A DNA stretch of 64,000 nt from Flavobacteriaceae bacterium (GCA_023262185.1 JALRDO010000009.1:1-64000); one strand, 5' to 3'. Positions 35,329 to 45,814 are shown, numbered from the stretch's first letter. Program-made: numbers and translations. The notes: generated by a model not told the origin, from the sequence alone.

Positions 35329-37062
35329 TTAAAACTGGAATTTTAAAGAATCCCAGAATACAGCAGAACTCGGAGAGTCATAAACCTTGCTAGGTGTATT
35401 GCTATTCAAATTCACTTCGTCTTGAGCGTACGGTAAGCTCAACGCGTACTGTCTAGGCAACTGCATAGGTGCTTGTATATCTGCTGGAAGACCAGTTCTT
35501 CTGAAAGCATTATATCCTTCGAATCCGTTACCAAAATTAGCTTTCCATGCTTGTTTTAGCACATATCCTAATTTTTGATTTTCAGTACCTGCAGCAGGGT
35601 AAGCAGCTTTTACATTTGCAATATAATCTGCTTGCGTAAGATATGTTACGGCCCATTGGCTATAACTAGCTGGCCAAGTGGTTACATCTGCTTTAGCGTT
35701 TGCATCAGCTGTAGTTCCAACCTTCCATACTTTTGCAAACTGATCAGTTAAGGCTGATGCTAATAGATCAGCATCACTAGATCCAGAATTTACTCCCAAA
35801 GTGATTTGAGCTTCAAGTAGGTAGAATTTAACCATCCATGAAGTAATGATTGGGAAAATACCATCCCCTTTTCCATACTTGTTACCACCTGTAGTACCAT
35901 ACGTTGCATCAAACAATCCTGCTCCTGGGTAGGCTGCAGTGGTAGTTCTAAGTGGGTTATCGTTAGGAATACCTGATGGATCTGAACGATCTCTTCCAAA
36001 GAATCCTGCGAGGTATGCAGCTTCTTTTGAAGAAAGTGCACTGGCATCTTTTCCGTAAACTGCTTGAGTTACGAAATTACTAAGCGGGAAATATCCATAA
36101 GTACAATCCGTTCTTTGAGAACAAGGAATAGTCTGCTTGTCAGTTGGATCTTCCGGGTTTAGAATAGTAGCGGTCTGTCTTTTAAAATAAAACGGTGTTC
36201 TAGGATCTTTAGAAGCTAGCATTTCTGTCATTAATTGGTGACCGAAATAAGAATATCCAGCATCCCCACCAACATAACCTGCTTGATACATTGGGTGACG
36301 GTTATCAGGATTTTTCAAAGCTCCATAGCGCAATACAAAGTCATCGGCTTCAGATTTAATATAGTTACCTTCAGTAACAATAGCTTGAATGGCAGCTCCG
36401 TTGCTTTGAACATTACGTGTTTGAATTAAAAGTCTAAGCTTTAATGAATTAGCCATTTTAATCCATTTGGTAGCATTACCACCGTATATGATATCTCCCT
36501 TAACCGAACCAGAAGTTCCTGTCAGGTTAGCTATCCCTTTATCAATCAATGAGAAGGCATCCGCATAAATATCAGCACCTTTATCATAAACGGGCTCTAG
36601 GATTTTCTCTTCTCCTAAAGCATTTCCTTTAAATGCTTGTGTGTATGGAACATCCCCCCAAAGGTCTACCATCATAGTAAAATAGTAGGCCTTTAGAATT
36701 TGGGCAATCCCCAGATATTTTGGATTTGTTTCTGGATCTGCTGCAGCGATTAATTCTTCAAGATCCTTTAAAGGTCCTGAGTATAGGAAGTTCCAAGTAC
36801 CGTTCCAGCTAGAATTTGTAAAGTTAAAGTCATCGCTAGAAGTGTTAATGGCTTGAAAGCCCATGGTGGTGTTATTGAGACCTCCACCGAAAGTGCTTAT
36901 TCCTTCCCACTGTGAGTTTGTAAGCAAGAGCTCTAACGATGCTTGGCTTGCACTGTTTGGATCTACGTTAATATCTAGATCATCAAGCTCACATGATATC
37001 ATTCCTAGAGCAAGGATACTTCCTCCAAGAAAGAAACGTATGTTATTGAATTTGAATTTCAT
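35329..37062 (-). CDS. SusD/RagB-family outer-membrane lipoprotein
   Basis: Substrate-binding lid of a SusCD importer. A lipobox GMISC follows a hydrophobic signal; the family block is seen in ILKAYYFTMMVDLWGDVPYTQAF, typical of the SusD-like_2 group. I prefer the ATG at 37062 (577 residues, MKFKFNNIRFF) to the open frame start at 37086, because it leaves 27 bases after the SusC stop. It is cotranscribed with SusC and the lipoprotein. The ligand cannot be read from sequence. Confidence 0.88.
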   Translation of the reverse strand: MKFKFNNIRFFLGGSILALGMISCELDDLDINVDPNSASQASLELLLTNSQWEGISTFGGGLNNTTMGFQAINTSSDDFNFTNSSWNGTWNFLYSGPLKDLEELIAAADPETNPKYLGIAQILKAYYFTMMVDLWGDVPYTQAFKGNALGEEKILEPVYDKGADIYADAFSLIDKGIANLTGTSGSVKGDIIYGGNATKWIKMANSLKLRLLIQTRNVQSNGAAIQAIVTEGNYIKSEADDFVLRYGALKNPDNRHPMYQAGYVGGDAGYSYFGHQLMTEMLASKDPRTPFYFKRQTATILNPEDPTDKQTIPCSQRTDCTYGYFPLSNFVTQAVYGKDASALSSKEAAYLAGFFGRDRSDPSGIPNDNPLRTTTAAYPGAGLFDATYGTTGGNKYGKGDGIFPIITSWMVKFYLLEAQITLGVNSGSSDADLLASALTDQFAKVWKVGTTADANAKADVTTWPASYSQWAVTYLTQADYIANVKAAYPAAGTENQKLGYVLKQAWKANFGNGFEGYNAFRRTGLPADIQAPMQLPRQYALSLPYAQDEVNLNSNTPSKVYDSPSSAVFWDSLKFQF

Positions 37063-37089
37063 TTTTCTTTTGTTTAGAGATTTCAATAA

Positions 37090-40000
37090 TTAGAATGTCA
37101 AACTAAGGTTAAAGCTAATGCTGCTAGTAGTTGGTGTAGCGCCATATTCAAAACCTTGAACATTAGACCCGGCATTTTCTGCCAATACCTCTGGATCAAG
37201 ATTTAATCCTTCTAGCATGTTAGGAGCTTTCCACCATAGGTTACGTCCACTAACTGCTAAAGCACCTGATCCGAATGGAGTCTTATCTAATAATCGTTTA
37301 GGAATATCATAGCTTAATGCTACTTCACGTAAACGAATAGTTGTAGCGTCATAAATATTCACCTCATCCTGTCCATAAGCACCCCATCCGTTAGAGAAGT
37401 GTGAGTCAAATGCAGTAATAGGGGTGGTATTTCGAATCTTATTTCCACTAGCGTCAAGAACTGCTTGGAAAGTTTGGTTACTACCGTAAACTCCAGGAAC
37501 AACACGTAAATCTTCACGTTCTACAGAATTAGCTAACTGTCCTCTTAACATCAAAGAGGCTGCGGTGAAGGAATAGATATCACCACCTTCTCTCCAGTCA
37601 ATTAACGCACGAAGCGTAACATTCTTAAACTTGAAGCTATTAGTAATACCTAAAGTAAAATCTGGGTTTGGATCTCCAACTACTGTAGATACCTCTGCAG
37701 GGAAAGGAAGACCAGTTGCTTTATCAATCAGCAAGTTTCCTTCGTTATCCTTGGCGTTTTCAGTACCGAAAATTTGCCCGTAAGGAAGACCGTTTCTATG
37801 GATAGTTCCTAGTGAAGAACCAGGACCACCGATAAAGATCTCTCCATTTGGACCAGCATCAACAACTAATGATTTGATTTTAGTGAATGCGAAGTAGGTA
37901 TTCCAAGTAAAGTTGTCATTGGCAATAGGATAGACATCCATTCCTATTTCTAGTCCTGTATTGTCAAGCTGACCAATGTTAACTACCTGACTTGTGAATC
38001 CACTTGAACGAGCAACAGAAGCTGTTGCAATTTGCTCGGTAGAAGTTCTCTTAAAGTAGGTAACATCCAAACTCATTCTATTATTGAATAAAGTAGTGGC
38101 TAAACCTGTTTCGAATTCTGTGGTAAACTCAGGTTTTAACGTTGAGTTACCTAAAGTATTAGCCAAGGCCGCTCTATTTAGCGCACCATAAATCGGCGAG
38201 GTAAATGGAGTAAGGATGTTAAAGTTTGTAAGTGTTCTGTAAGGCGAAGCATCGTTACCAACTTTGGTGTTTGAAACTCTCAATTTCAAGCTATTGATTA
38301 CTTCTGGTAATTCAACGGCTTCACTAAGTAGGAATGATAAACTCGCTCCTGGATAGAAATAGCTGTTAGCATCCGATGGAAGAGTTGAAGAATAATCCTG
38401 TCTTCCAACCAAGCCCAAATATAGCATATCCTTGTAGCCTACAGACACATCAGCAAAAACACCATAAAGTCTTCTAAGACTTAAAAAATCATAGTCAACA
38501 ATTTGGGTAGAAGTGGCACTTGTAATATTTAAACCACGTGAAATGATTTGATTACCAGTAACAGCACGACTAGTGCGTTTTCTTTCGTTCGCGTTTAGAC
38601 CAGCAACAGCTGTTAAGGAGATATCATCACTTAAATCCTTGTTGATGTTTAATAGGGCAGTAAAGTCGCGTTCAGTATTGTTGACATCGACTGTTGAAAC
38701 ATTACCTAAAGCATTGTAAACCCCTCCTGGAACAATATTACTTCTTTGGAAATCATGGTAGTTATTGATACCACCTTTAAGAGTTACATTGATTCCATCA
38801 GCGATATCATATCCGATGGTAAGGTTTCCATATGCGCGATTTACATCAGATTTATACAAGTTATTGTTTGCAATCCAAATTGGGTTGTCTAGTGCACGAT
38901 AGAAAATATTCGATCCATCAGCAGGGTTTTCCCAAGGGAGACCCATTAAGTCGAAGTTTCTAGGTAGATAGAATAAACGTGCATAGAGCGATCCTCCACC
39001 ACCTCCATAATAATCGTTGAATGCAGATGCACCTGAACGAGGAGATTGCTGCGAAGTATTCACATAATTCACGGTACCTGAAACAGTTATTCCATTGTCG
39101 AGAGTTGCATTTCCTCCGGCAAAGAAACTCGTTCTTCTAACAAACTGATTAGGAACTATACCTCCTTGGTTGGTATTTGAAAATCCAGCATTAACGTTGG
39201 CTTTCTCACTACCTCCACTCAAACTAACAGCATGATCCATGGTTTGACCTGTTTGGAAGAATCCTCCCACAATATCGTTTGCTTTGATTTCGTAAGGAGC
39301 AGAAACATTTCTTACCGATCCATCAGGCATAGTGTACTTCTGCATTAATTCAGGAAACACATTAGGAAATCTGTTTGAAACAGGGTTTGAAGCATATCCA
39401 TCTGGATATGGTTTTCCGTCAGGATATAGTGAATAGGTTTTGGTATAATTAGTACCGTATTGTTGATTAATTCTATCCACATGATTAGGCATTGGAGAAC
39501 CCCAGTTTCCAATGAATGCCCCGTTATACACCTGGTTCGACCCTTGAGTATAAACGTCTTGGTAATCAGGAATACCAGAAATATTAGTGGTCATCATAGA
39601 ACCATTGTAGGTAACCTCTAATCCTTTACGTGTTCTAGTAGAAGCTCCTTTGGTCGTAATTACCACCACACCATTTGTAGCACGAGATCCGTAAAGCGCA
39701 GAAGCAGCAGCACCTTTAAGTACCGAAATACTTTCGATTGAGTTAGGATCTAAGTCAAAACCACGGTTTGAAAACACAGTGTTTTGTCCTGCACTAGCTG
39801 TTGCATTAGTACTATTGTCAAAAGGAATACCATCAACTATGAATAAAGGTTGGGTGTTACCTGTTAGAGAAGACATACCGCGGATGTTGATCTTTGTACC
39901 CTGTCCAGGAGCTCCACCACCACCGGTAATGTTCACCCCAGTCATTTTACCTTGCATTGCACGAAGTAAGTCTGGTTCGGCACGCCCTTGAACATCTTCG

Positions 40001-40383
40001 CCCGTAACTTTTGCGACCGCATAACCTAACGATCTAGCTTCTCTTTTAAGACCAAGTGAAGTAACAACCACCTCGTCTAGTTGCTGGGCATCTTCTTCCA
40101 TTTGAATGGAATAGAAGTCGCTTGAACCAACGGTAATGCGTACTTCTCTTTGACCAATGTAAGAGAGTACAAGAACATCTCCTACAGACGCCTGAAGTGT
40201 AAAGTTACCGTCAAAATCAGATTGAGTTCCAGTAATGGTTCCATCGATAATGATGTTAACACCAGGCAGCGGAACATTTGACGAGTCTGTCACTGTTCCT
40301 GAAATCGTCTTCGACTGCGCAAAAGTGAACTGCGCAACTAACACTAAAAGAAGAGTTAGGATTCCATTTGACATTGCTTTCAT
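37090..40383 (-). CDS. SusC/RagA-family TonB-dependent outer-membrane receptor
   Basis: TonB-linked outer-membrane importer of about 1097 residues. Order: signal peptide (ending FTFAQS), carboxypeptidase regulatory-like domain (ISGTVTDSSNVPLPGV onward), the DEVVVTSLG TonB-box-like segment, plug domain (GRAEPDLLRAMQGKMTGVNI to VLKGAAASALYGSRATNGVVVI), and a 22-strand barrel ending in SFNLSLTF. ATG 40383 or 40395 could be the start; I prefer 40383, the first residue of a typical signal peptide. It is the first gene of the SusC-SusD-lipoprotein operon, with no enzyme gene beside it. Confidence 0.92.
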   Translation of the reverse strand: MKAMSNGILTLLLVLVAQFTFAQSKTISGTVTDSSNVPLPGVNIIIDGTITGTQSDFDGNFTLQASVGDVLVLSYIGQREVRITVGSSDFYSIQMEEDAQQLDEVVVTSLGLKREARSLGYAVAKVTGEDVQGRAEPDLLRAMQGKMTGVNITGGGGAPGQGTKINIRGMSSLTGNTQPLFIVDGIPFDNSTNATASAGQNTVFSNRGFDLDPNSIESISVLKGAAASALYGSRATNGVVVITTKGASTRTRKGLEVTYNGSMMTTNISGIPDYQDVYTQGSNQVYNGAFIGNWGSPMPNHVDRINQQYGTNYTKTYSLYPDGKPYPDGYASNPVSNRFPNVFPELMQKYTMPDGSVRNVSAPYEIKANDIVGGFFQTGQTMDHAVSLSGGSEKANVNAGFSNTNQGGIVPNQFVRRTSFFAGGNATLDNGITVSGTVNYVNTSQQSPRSGASAFNDYYGGGGGSLYARLFYLPRNFDLMGLPWENPADGSNIFYRALDNPIWIANNNLYKSDVNRAYGNLTIGYDIADGINVTLKGGINNYHDFQRSNIVPGGVYNALGNVSTVDVNNTERDFTALLNINKDLSDDISLTAVAGLNANERKRTSRAVTGNQIISRGLNITSATSTQIVDYDFLSLRRLYGVFADVSVGYKDMLYLGLVGRQDYSSTLPSDANSYFYPGASLSFLLSEAVELPEVINSLKLRVSNTKVGNDASPYRTLTNFNILTPFTSPIYGALNRAALANTLGNSTLKPEFTTEFETGLATTLFNNRMSLDVTYFKRTSTEQIATASVARSSGFTSQVVNIGQLDNTGLEIGMDVYPIANDNFTWNTYFAFTKIKSLVVDAGPNGEIFIGGPGSSLGTIHRNGLPYGQIFGTENAKDNEGNLLIDKATGLPFPAEVSTVVGDPNPDFTLGITNSFKFKNVTLRALIDWREGGDIYSFTAASLMLRGQLANSVEREDLRVVPGVYGSNQTFQAVLDASGNKIRNTTPITAFDSHFSNGWGAYGQDEVNIYDATTIRLREVALSYDIPKRLLDKTPFGSGALAVSGRNLWWKAPNMLEGLNLDPEVLAENAGSNVQGFEYGATPTTSSISFNLSLTF

Positions 40384-40409
40384 ATAAATTAACATTTGTT
40401 TAAGAGTAG

Positions 40410-40440
40410 CAAAAATGTAAATAATATGTTAAATCACCAA
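40410..40440 (-). promoter_or_regulatory. Candidate promoter of the SusC operon
   Basis: On the minus strand a TTG (40440-40438) is followed after 18 bases by TACATTTTTG (40419-40410), a -7 box with two extra T's relative to TAnnTTTG. The box ends about 26 bases before the SusC ATG. Confidence 0.42.
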
Positions 40441-40736
40441 CATTTTTTTTAATGAATTCACAGATTTAACTTTCTGATATATAGGATTACTACTATATTT
40501 TCGCTCTATCTGATCAATGCGCTTCTTTTGTTAACCTCACATTTTTCTAAGAAATCTACTCCATATGTGAATGAGTTTTATGTTGGTGTTTATTTCAACC
40601 AGTAGAGAGGTCGAAACATGAAAAATACTATTTCTTTTGAATAGGGGTGCTCCAAGCTAAAAATTGCACACAATATAATTAGGTAGGATTTAAATTGCGA
40701 TTTAGTGCGGCATTCTAAGAAATTTTCAAAAGCCCA
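40441..40736. other. Gene-free AT-rich spacer between SusC and rpsL
   Basis: No ORF longer than a few codons with support, no tRNA shape and no repeat is visible. It separates the divergent SusC and rpsL promoters. A 13-codon ATG-TGA frame near 40580-40621 is too short to claim. I see nothing else in it. Confidence 0.6.
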
Positions 40737-40785
40737 TTTGAATAGTAAATAAAAATGGATACATTTGCAGCCCCTTAAAATGGGG
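40737..40785 (+). promoter_or_regulatory. Consensus promoter and 5' hairpin of the ribosomal super-operon
   Basis: TTTG at 40737-40740 and TACATTTG at 40760-40767 are separated by exactly 19 bases, fitting the Bacteroidota TTTG-N19-TAnnTTTG promoter in every fixed position. Directly downstream CCCC (40771-40774) and GGGG (40782-40785) can form a hairpin at the extreme 5' end of the mRNA, which would protect it from decay. No other strong promoter is seen before rpsL. Confidence 0.8.
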
Positions 40786-40799
40786 AGTAAATAATTTAC

Positions 40800-41174
40800 A
40801 TGCCAACTATATCACAATTAGTAAGAAAAGGTAGACATTCATTAGCCAAGAAGAGTAAATCGGCGGCTTTGGAGTCGTGTCCTCAACGTAGAGGTGTATG
40901 TACTCGTGTATATACTACCACCCCTAAGAAACCAAACTCAGCGATGAGAAAGGTAGCAAGGGTTAGGTTGACCAATGGAAAAGAGGTCAACGCCTACATT
41001 CCAGGAGAAGGACACAATCTTCAAGAGCACTCGATAGTATTGGTACGTGGTGGACGTGTTAAGGACTTGCCTGGAGTTCGTTATCACATTATTAGAGGAG
41101 CCCTTGATACCGCAGGTGTTGCTGGGAGAACACAAAGACGTTCTAAATACGGTGCTAAACGCCCTAAGAAGTAA
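40800..41174 (+). CDS. rpsL: 30S ribosomal protein S12
   Basis: Small-subunit protein at the decoding centre, 124 residues. The conserved [15 protein letters not shown] and [13 protein letters not shown] segments are intact, with the lysines whose mutation gives streptomycin resistance elsewhere. First gene of the super-operon; the leader is about 30 bases with the hairpin described for the promoter. Confidence 0.97.
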   Translation: MPTISQLVRKGRHSLAKKSKSAALESCPQRRGVCTRVYTTTPKKPNSAMRKVARVRLTNGKEVNAYIPGEGHNLQEHSIVLVRGGRVKDLPGVRYHIIRGALDTAGVAGRTQRRSKYGAKRPKK

Positions 41175-41195
41175 CCCGCTTAATTACGCAGTATC

Positions 41196-41672
41196 ATGAG
41201 AAAAAGACAAGCAAAAAAACGCCCGTTACTTCCAGATCCAAAGTTTGGTGATCAATTAGTAACGCGTTTCGTTAATATGATGATGTGGGACGGAAAGAAA
41301 TCAGTTTCGTTTCGCATTTTTTACGATGCTATTGATATCGTAAACGAGAAAAAAACAGACGACGAAAAGACAGCTTTAGAAATTTGGAAAGACGCCCTAT
41401 CGAATGTAATGCCACACGTTGAAGTGCGCAGTCGTCGTGTAGGAGGAGCTACTTTTCAGATTCCAATGCCTATTCGTCCAGATCGCAAGATTTCAACCGC
41501 AATGAAATGGCTAATCAGTTTCGCGCGCAAGCGTAACGAAAAATCTATGGCTCAGAAGTTAGCTGCCGAAATTTTAGCTGCTGCTAAAGAAGAAGGTGCT
41601 GCTGTGAAGAAGCGCATGGATACGCACAAGATGGCCGAAGCAAATAAAGCATTCTCACACTTTAGATTCTAA
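41196..41672 (+). CDS. rpsG: 30S ribosomal protein S7
   Basis: Primary 16S rRNA-binding protein organising the 30S head, 158 residues. It starts [19 protein letters not shown] and carries the conserved [16 protein letters not shown] block. In E. coli S7 represses the str operon; no obvious S7 site is recognisable in the 21-base gap to rpsL here. Confidence 0.96.
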   Translation: MRKRQAKKRPLLPDPKFGDQLVTRFVNMMMWDGKKSVSFRIFYDAIDIVNEKKTDDEKTALEIWKDALSNVMPHVEVRSRRVGGATFQIPMPIRPDRKISTAMKWLISFARKRNEKSMAQKLAAEILAAAKEEGAAVKKRMDTHKMAEANKAFSHFRF

Positions 41673-41680
41673 TTGTAATA

Positions 41681-43801
41681 ATGTCAAGAGATTTATCACT
41701 TACTCGTAACATTGGAATTGCAGCGCATATTGACGCTGGAAAGACAACGACTACTGAGCGTATTCTTTTTTACACTGGTGTGAGCCACAAAATTGGTGAA
41801 GTGCACGATGGTGCTGCCACTATGGACTGGATGGAGCAAGAGCAAGAGCGTGGAATCACGATTACCTCTGCTGCAACCACATGTACCTGGAACTTCCCAT
41901 CTGAAAATGGTCAGCCAACTGCTGATTCAAAACCTTACCATTTTAACATCATTGACACCCCCGGACACGTTGATTTTACCGTAGAGGTAAACAGATCATT
42001 GCGTGTACTTGATGGTTTGGTGTTCTTATTTAGCGCTGTAGATGGGGTAGAGCCTCAGTCTGAAACGAACTGGAGACTTGCGGACAACTACAAGGTACCT
42101 CGTATGGGCTTTGTGAACAAGATGGACCGTCAAGGAGCGAACTTCTTAAATGTTTGTAATCAGGTGCGCGAGATGTTAAAGTCTAATGCAGTACCTATCG
42201 TACTTCCAATTGGTGATGAGGCAGACTTTGAAGGAATTGTGGATCTAGTTAAGAATCGTGCGATTGTATGGCATGACGATAACTACGGATCTACTTTTGA
42301 TGTAATCGATATTCCTGCCGATATGGAAGACGAGGTTAGAGAGTATAGAGCGGCCCTTATAGAAGCGGTTGCTGAATACGACGAAAACCTTATGGAAAAA
42401 TTCTTCGAAGATGAAGATTCAATTACCGAGGACGAGGTACATGCTGCCCTTCGTGCTGCTGTAATGGACATGAGCATCATTCCTATGGTATGTGGTTCTT
42501 CTTTTAAGAATAAAGGTGTTCAATTCTTGCTAGATGCGGTTTGTCGTTACCTACCTTCTCCTTTAGATAAAGAGGCGATTATTGGAACAAATCCGGATAA
42601 TGATCAAGAAGTTGCTCGTAAGCCTGATCCAAAAGAACCATTTGCGGCTCTTGCCTTTAAGATTGCTACAGATCCTTTCGTTGGACGTTTGGCATTCTTT
42701 AGAGCCTACTCAGGTACATTGAACGCTGGATCATACGTGTTGAACAACCGCTCAGGAAACAAGGAGCGTATTTCACGTATTTATCAGATGCATTCAAATA
42801 AGCAGAATGCAATCGAGTCCATCTCTGCCGGTGATATCGGAGCTGCTGTAGGATTCAAGGATATCAAAACAGGAGACACCCTGTCTGATGAAAAACACCC
42901 AATCGTACTCGAGAGTATGGTGTTTCCTGATCCAGTTATCGGTATCGCTGTTGAGCCTAAAACGAAGGCTGACGTTGATAAGTTAGGTATGGCTCTAGCC
43001 AAATTGGCTGAAGAGGATCCAACCTTCCAAGTTAAAACGGATGAAGCTTCAGGTCAGACCATTATTTCTGGTATGGGTGAGCTTCACTTAGATATTATTG
43101 TGGATCGTCTTAGACGTGAGTTCAAAGTTGAGGTAAATCAAGGACAACCTCAAGTGGAGTACAAAGAGGCTATTACGGCTTCTGCAAACCATCGTGAGGT
43201 CTACAAAAAACAAACGGGTGGTCGTGGTAAATTCGCGGATATCGTATTTACTATGGAGCCTGCTGAAGAAGGAAAAACTGGCCTTGAATTCGTTAACGAA
43301 ATTAAGGGTGGTAATATTCCTAAGGAATTCGTTCCATCAGTAGAAAAAGGATTTAAAGAGGCTATGAAGAATGGTCCTTTAGCTGGATTCGAGATGGATA
43401 GTATGAAGATTATCTTGAAAGACGGTTCTTTCCACGCTGTGGATTCCGATCAACTTTCTTTCGAGTTAGCCGCCAAATTGGGATACAAAGAGGCAGCTAG
43501 AGCGGCAAGAGCGGTAATTCTTGAACCGATCATGAAATTAGAAGTATTGACTCCAGAAGAGAATATGGGTGATATCGTTGGGGATCTTAACCGCAGACGC
43601 GGACAAGTAAACAATATGGACGATAGAGCCGGATCTAAAGTAGTTAAGGCTCAAGTTCCTCTTTCAGAGATGTTTGGGTATGTAACTTCTTTAAGAACAC
43701 TCTCTTCAGGACGTGCTACTTCTACTATGGAATTTTCACATTATGCCGAAACTCCTCCGAATATCTCTGAAGAGGTCATTAAGGCTTCAAAGGGAGTTTA
43801 A
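41681..43801 (+). CDS. fusA: Elongation factor G
   Basis: GTPase driving ribosomal translocation and recycling, 706 residues. G1 [11 protein letters not shown]3 DTPGHVDFT and G4 NKMDR are clear; the domain IV and V regions are complete. It lies between rpsG and rpsJ; no tuf gene follows, unlike the str operon of E. coli. Confidence 0.97.
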   Translation: MSRDLSLTRNIGIAAHIDAGKTTTTERILFYTGVSHKIGEVHDGAATMDWMEQEQERGITITSAATTCTWNFPSENGQPTADSKPYHFNIIDTPGHVDFTVEVNRSLRVLDGLVFLFSAVDGVEPQSETNWRLADNYKVPRMGFVNKMDRQGANFLNVCNQVREMLKSNAVPIVLPIGDEADFEGIVDLVKNRAIVWHDDNYGSTFDVIDIPADMEDEVREYRAALIEAVAEYDENLMEKFFEDEDSITEDEVHAALRAAVMDMSIIPMVCGSSFKNKGVQFLLDAVCRYLPSPLDKEAIIGTNPDNDQEVARKPDPKEPFAALAFKIATDPFVGRLAFFRAYSGTLNAGSYVLNNRSGNKERISRIYQMHSNKQNAIESISAGDIGAAVGFKDIKTGDTLSDEKHPIVLESMVFPDPVIGIAVEPKTKADVDKLGMALAKLAEEDPTFQVKTDEASGQTIISGMGELHLDIIVDRLRREFKVEVNQGQPQVEYKEAITASANHREVYKKQTGGRGKFADIVFTMEPAEEGKTGLEFVNEIKGGNIPKEFVPSVEKGFKEAMKNGPLAGFEMDSMKIILKDGSFHAVDSDQLSFELAAKLGYKEAARAARAVILEPIMKLEVLTPEENMGDIVGDLNRRRGQVNNMDDRAGSKVVKAQVPLSEMFGYVTSLRTLSSGRATSTMEFSHYAETPPNISEEVIKASKGV

Positions 43802-43819
43802 CGAAACTATTTAGCGGCC

Positions 43820-44125
43820 ATGAGTCAAAAGATTAGAATTAAACTAAAATCCTACGATCACAACCTAGTAGACAAGTCTGCTGAGAAGATTGTGAAAACG
43901 GTAAAGACAACCGGTGCTGTTGTAACGGGTCCAATTCCATTACCAACAAACAAGAAAATCTTTACAGTGCTTAGATCACCTCACGTGAATAAGAAGTCTA
44001 GAGAACAATTTCAATTGAGCTCTTACAAGAGGCTTCTCGATATCTACAGCTCTTCATCGAAGACTATCGATGCACTTATGAAGCTTGAGCTTCCGAGTGG
44101 AGTTGAGGTTGAGATCAAAGTATAA
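43820..44125 (+). CDS. rpsJ: 30S ribosomal protein S10
   Basis: Small-subunit head protein (NusE in antitermination), 101 residues, with the [11 protein letters not shown]-like start and [10 protein letters not shown] loop. It is the last gene before a structured 135-base gap, so S10 may be transcribed from the rpsL promoter at a higher level than the genes beyond that gap. Confidence 0.96.
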   Translation: MSQKIRIKLKSYDHNLVDKSAEKIVKTVKTTGAVVTGPIPLPTNKKIFTVLRSPHVNKKSREQFQLSSYKRLLDIYSSSSKTIDALMKLELPSGVEVEIKV

Positions 44126-44260
44126 GTGATAGGGCACATGCCCGTAACTGACATGTCTTAAACGAGGGTTTAAGAAAAACGGTGAAAGAAAAAATCTGGG
44201 TCAGAGCTTTTCTTGACCCAATTTTTTTGAGAATAAGTATTAATTAAAATTAGAAATAGA
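44126..44260 (+). promoter_or_regulatory. Structured leader with terminator-like hairpin before rplC (candidate attenuator)
   Basis: Three hairpins fall in this non-coding gap: GGGC-ACAT-GCCC (44132-44143), CTTAAAC-GAGG-GTTTAAG (44157-44174, perfect 7 bp) and TGGGTCA/TGACCCA (44197-44203 with 44214-44220), the last followed by a run of seven T's. The third has the form of an intrinsic terminator, with the A-rich stretch before it able to pair with the T run. Because essential genes lie downstream, it must be read through or regulated, as the L4-controlled S10 leader of E. coli is. An attenuator controlled by L4 or another r-protein is the likely meaning. Confidence 0.65.
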
Positions 44261-44878
44261 ATGTCTGGGTTAATTGGAAAGAAAATCGGCATGACCAGCA
44301 TCTTTGATGAGAACGGAAAAAACATTCCTTGTACCGTCATTCAAGCTGGACCATGCGTGGTTACCCAAGTCAGAACCGAAGAGGTTGATGGGTACAAAGC
44401 GCTTCAACTGGGTTTCGATGACAAGGCAGAAAAAAGTGCGAACAAGGCCGAGATCGGTCACGCCAAAAAAGCCGGAACTTCTCCTAAAAAGAAGCTCGTC
44501 GAATTCCTGAATTTTAGCGGTGATCACCAATTAGGAGATACACTCGATGTGTCTCTCTTTAATGAGGGTGAGTTTATTGATGTTATTGGTACATCAAAAG
44601 GAAAAGGATACCAGGGGGTTGTGAAGCGCCATGGTTTCGCCGGTGTTGGCCAGTCTACGCACGGTCAGCACAACAGACTTAGAGCTCCTGGTTCTATTGG
44701 TGCGGCTTCTTATCCTGCACGTGTGTTTAAAGGCCTTCGAATGGCTGGACGCATGGGTGGTGATACCGTAACGGTTGAGAACTTACAGGTAGTTAAGGTC
44801 GATGCTGAGAAAAATATTATTGTAGTAAAAGGCTGTGTTCCTGGTCACAAGAACGCATACGTAACAGTTCAGAAATAA
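44261..44878 (+). CDS. rplC: 50S ribosomal protein L3
   Basis: Large-subunit assembly initiator, 205 residues, with the [17 protein letters not shown] start and the [10 protein letters not shown] loop reaching the peptidyl-transferase centre ([17 protein letters not shown]). First gene after the structured leader; its stop shares a base with the rplD ATG (TAATG). Confidence 0.97.
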   Translation: MSGLIGKKIGMTSIFDENGKNIPCTVIQAGPCVVTQVRTEEVDGYKALQLGFDDKAEKSANKAEIGHAKKAGTSPKKKLVEFLNFSGDHQLGDTLDVSLFNEGEFIDVIGTSKGKGYQGVVKRHGFAGVGQSTHGQHNRLRAPGSIGAASYPARVFKGLRMAGRMGGDTVTVENLQVVKVDAEKNIIVVKGCVPGHKNAYVTVQK

Positions 44879-45507
44879 TGGAACTAGAAGTTTTAGATTT
44901 TAAAGGAAAGTCAACAGGTAGAAAGGTTACCCTTTCTGACGCTGTTTTTGGAATTGAACCAAACGAGCACGCTATTTACTTAGATGTTAAACAGTATTTA
45001 GCACACCAACGCCAAGGTACTCACAAGGCGAAGGAGCGTGCCGAGATTGCGGGTAGTACGCGCAAACTTAAAAAGCAAAAAGGCACAGGTACTGCACGTG
45101 CCGGTTCTATCAAGTCTCCTGTATTTAGAGGAGGTGGCCGTATTTTTGGACCACGACCAAGAGCCTACGAGCAAAAGCTGAACAAAAATGTGAAGCGTTT
45201 AGCACGTAAATCTGCTCTAAGTATGAAGTCTAAAGGTCAAGCACTGCATATCATAGAGGATTTCCAATTTGATGCACCAAAAACCAAAAGCTTCTTAGGG
45301 TTGCTTGAGTCATTGGGTATTAACGACAAAAAGTCGCTCTTCGTGTTGGCAGACACTAACAAAAATGTATATTTGTCGTCTCGAAATTTAGAGCACTCTA
45401 AAGTCGTAACTTCCTCAGATTTAAATACTTACAACATTATGAATGCTTCAAATGTTGTGGTTTCTGAGGCTGCTGTTGCGCTAATCGAGGAGAGTTTAAC
45501 CAAATAA
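44878..45507 (+). CDS. rplD: 50S ribosomal protein L4
   Basis: Exit-tunnel protein and, in E. coli, autogenous repressor of the S10 operon; 209 residues. The KGTGTARAGSIKSPVFRGGG tunnel loop is intact. L4 is the natural candidate for the factor acting on the leader before rplC, but this is inferred from other bacteria. Confidence 0.96.
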   Translation: MELEVLDFKGKSTGRKVTLSDAVFGIEPNEHAIYLDVKQYLAHQRQGTHKAKERAEIAGSTRKLKKQKGTGTARAGSIKSPVFRGGGRIFGPRPRAYEQKLNKNVKRLARKSALSMKSKGQALHIIEDFQFDAPKTKSFLGLLESLGINDKKSLFVLADTNKNVYLSSRNLEHSKVVTSSDLNTYNIMNASNVVVSEAAVALIEESLTK

Positions 45508-45514
45508 TGGGATC

Positions 45515-45805
45515 ATGAGTGTATTGATAAAACCAATTATTACAGAAAAAATGACGGCGGACAGCGAGCTGTTTAACCGTTATGGATTCATTGTTGATCC
45601 CAAAGCGAATAAGCTCCAAATTAAGGAAGCCGTTGAACAAGCTTATGGTGTGCGTGTTGAAAAAGTTAGAACCATGAATTATGGTCCTGAGCGCAAGACG
45701 CGTTACACTAAAACAGGTATTCAGCATGGTAAGTCAAACGCTATTAAGAAGGCGATTGTTGACGTAGCCGAAGGTGATGCTATTGATTTTTACAGTAATC
45801 TATAA
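45515..45805 (+). CDS. rplW: 50S ribosomal protein L23
   Basis: Tunnel-exit protein that docks trigger factor and SRP, 96 residues, starting VLIKPIITEKM as usual and containing NKLQIKEAVEQ. Confidence 0.95.
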   Translation: MSVLIKPIITEKMTADSELFNRYGFIVDPKANKLQIKEAVEQAYGVRVEKVRTMNYGPERKTRYTKTGIQHGKSNAIKKAIVDVAEGDAIDFYSNL

Positions 45806-45814
45806 TACGAACAG

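Noticed and set aside
40441-40736. Possible RNA gene or small ORF between SusC and rpsL
   Set aside because: No cloverleaf, no stable hairpin and only a 13-codon frame.
44221-44260. Dedicated rplC promoter after the terminator-like hairpin
   Set aside because: The AT-rich sequence contains no TAnnTTTG; without it, attenuation is more likely than a separate transcript.
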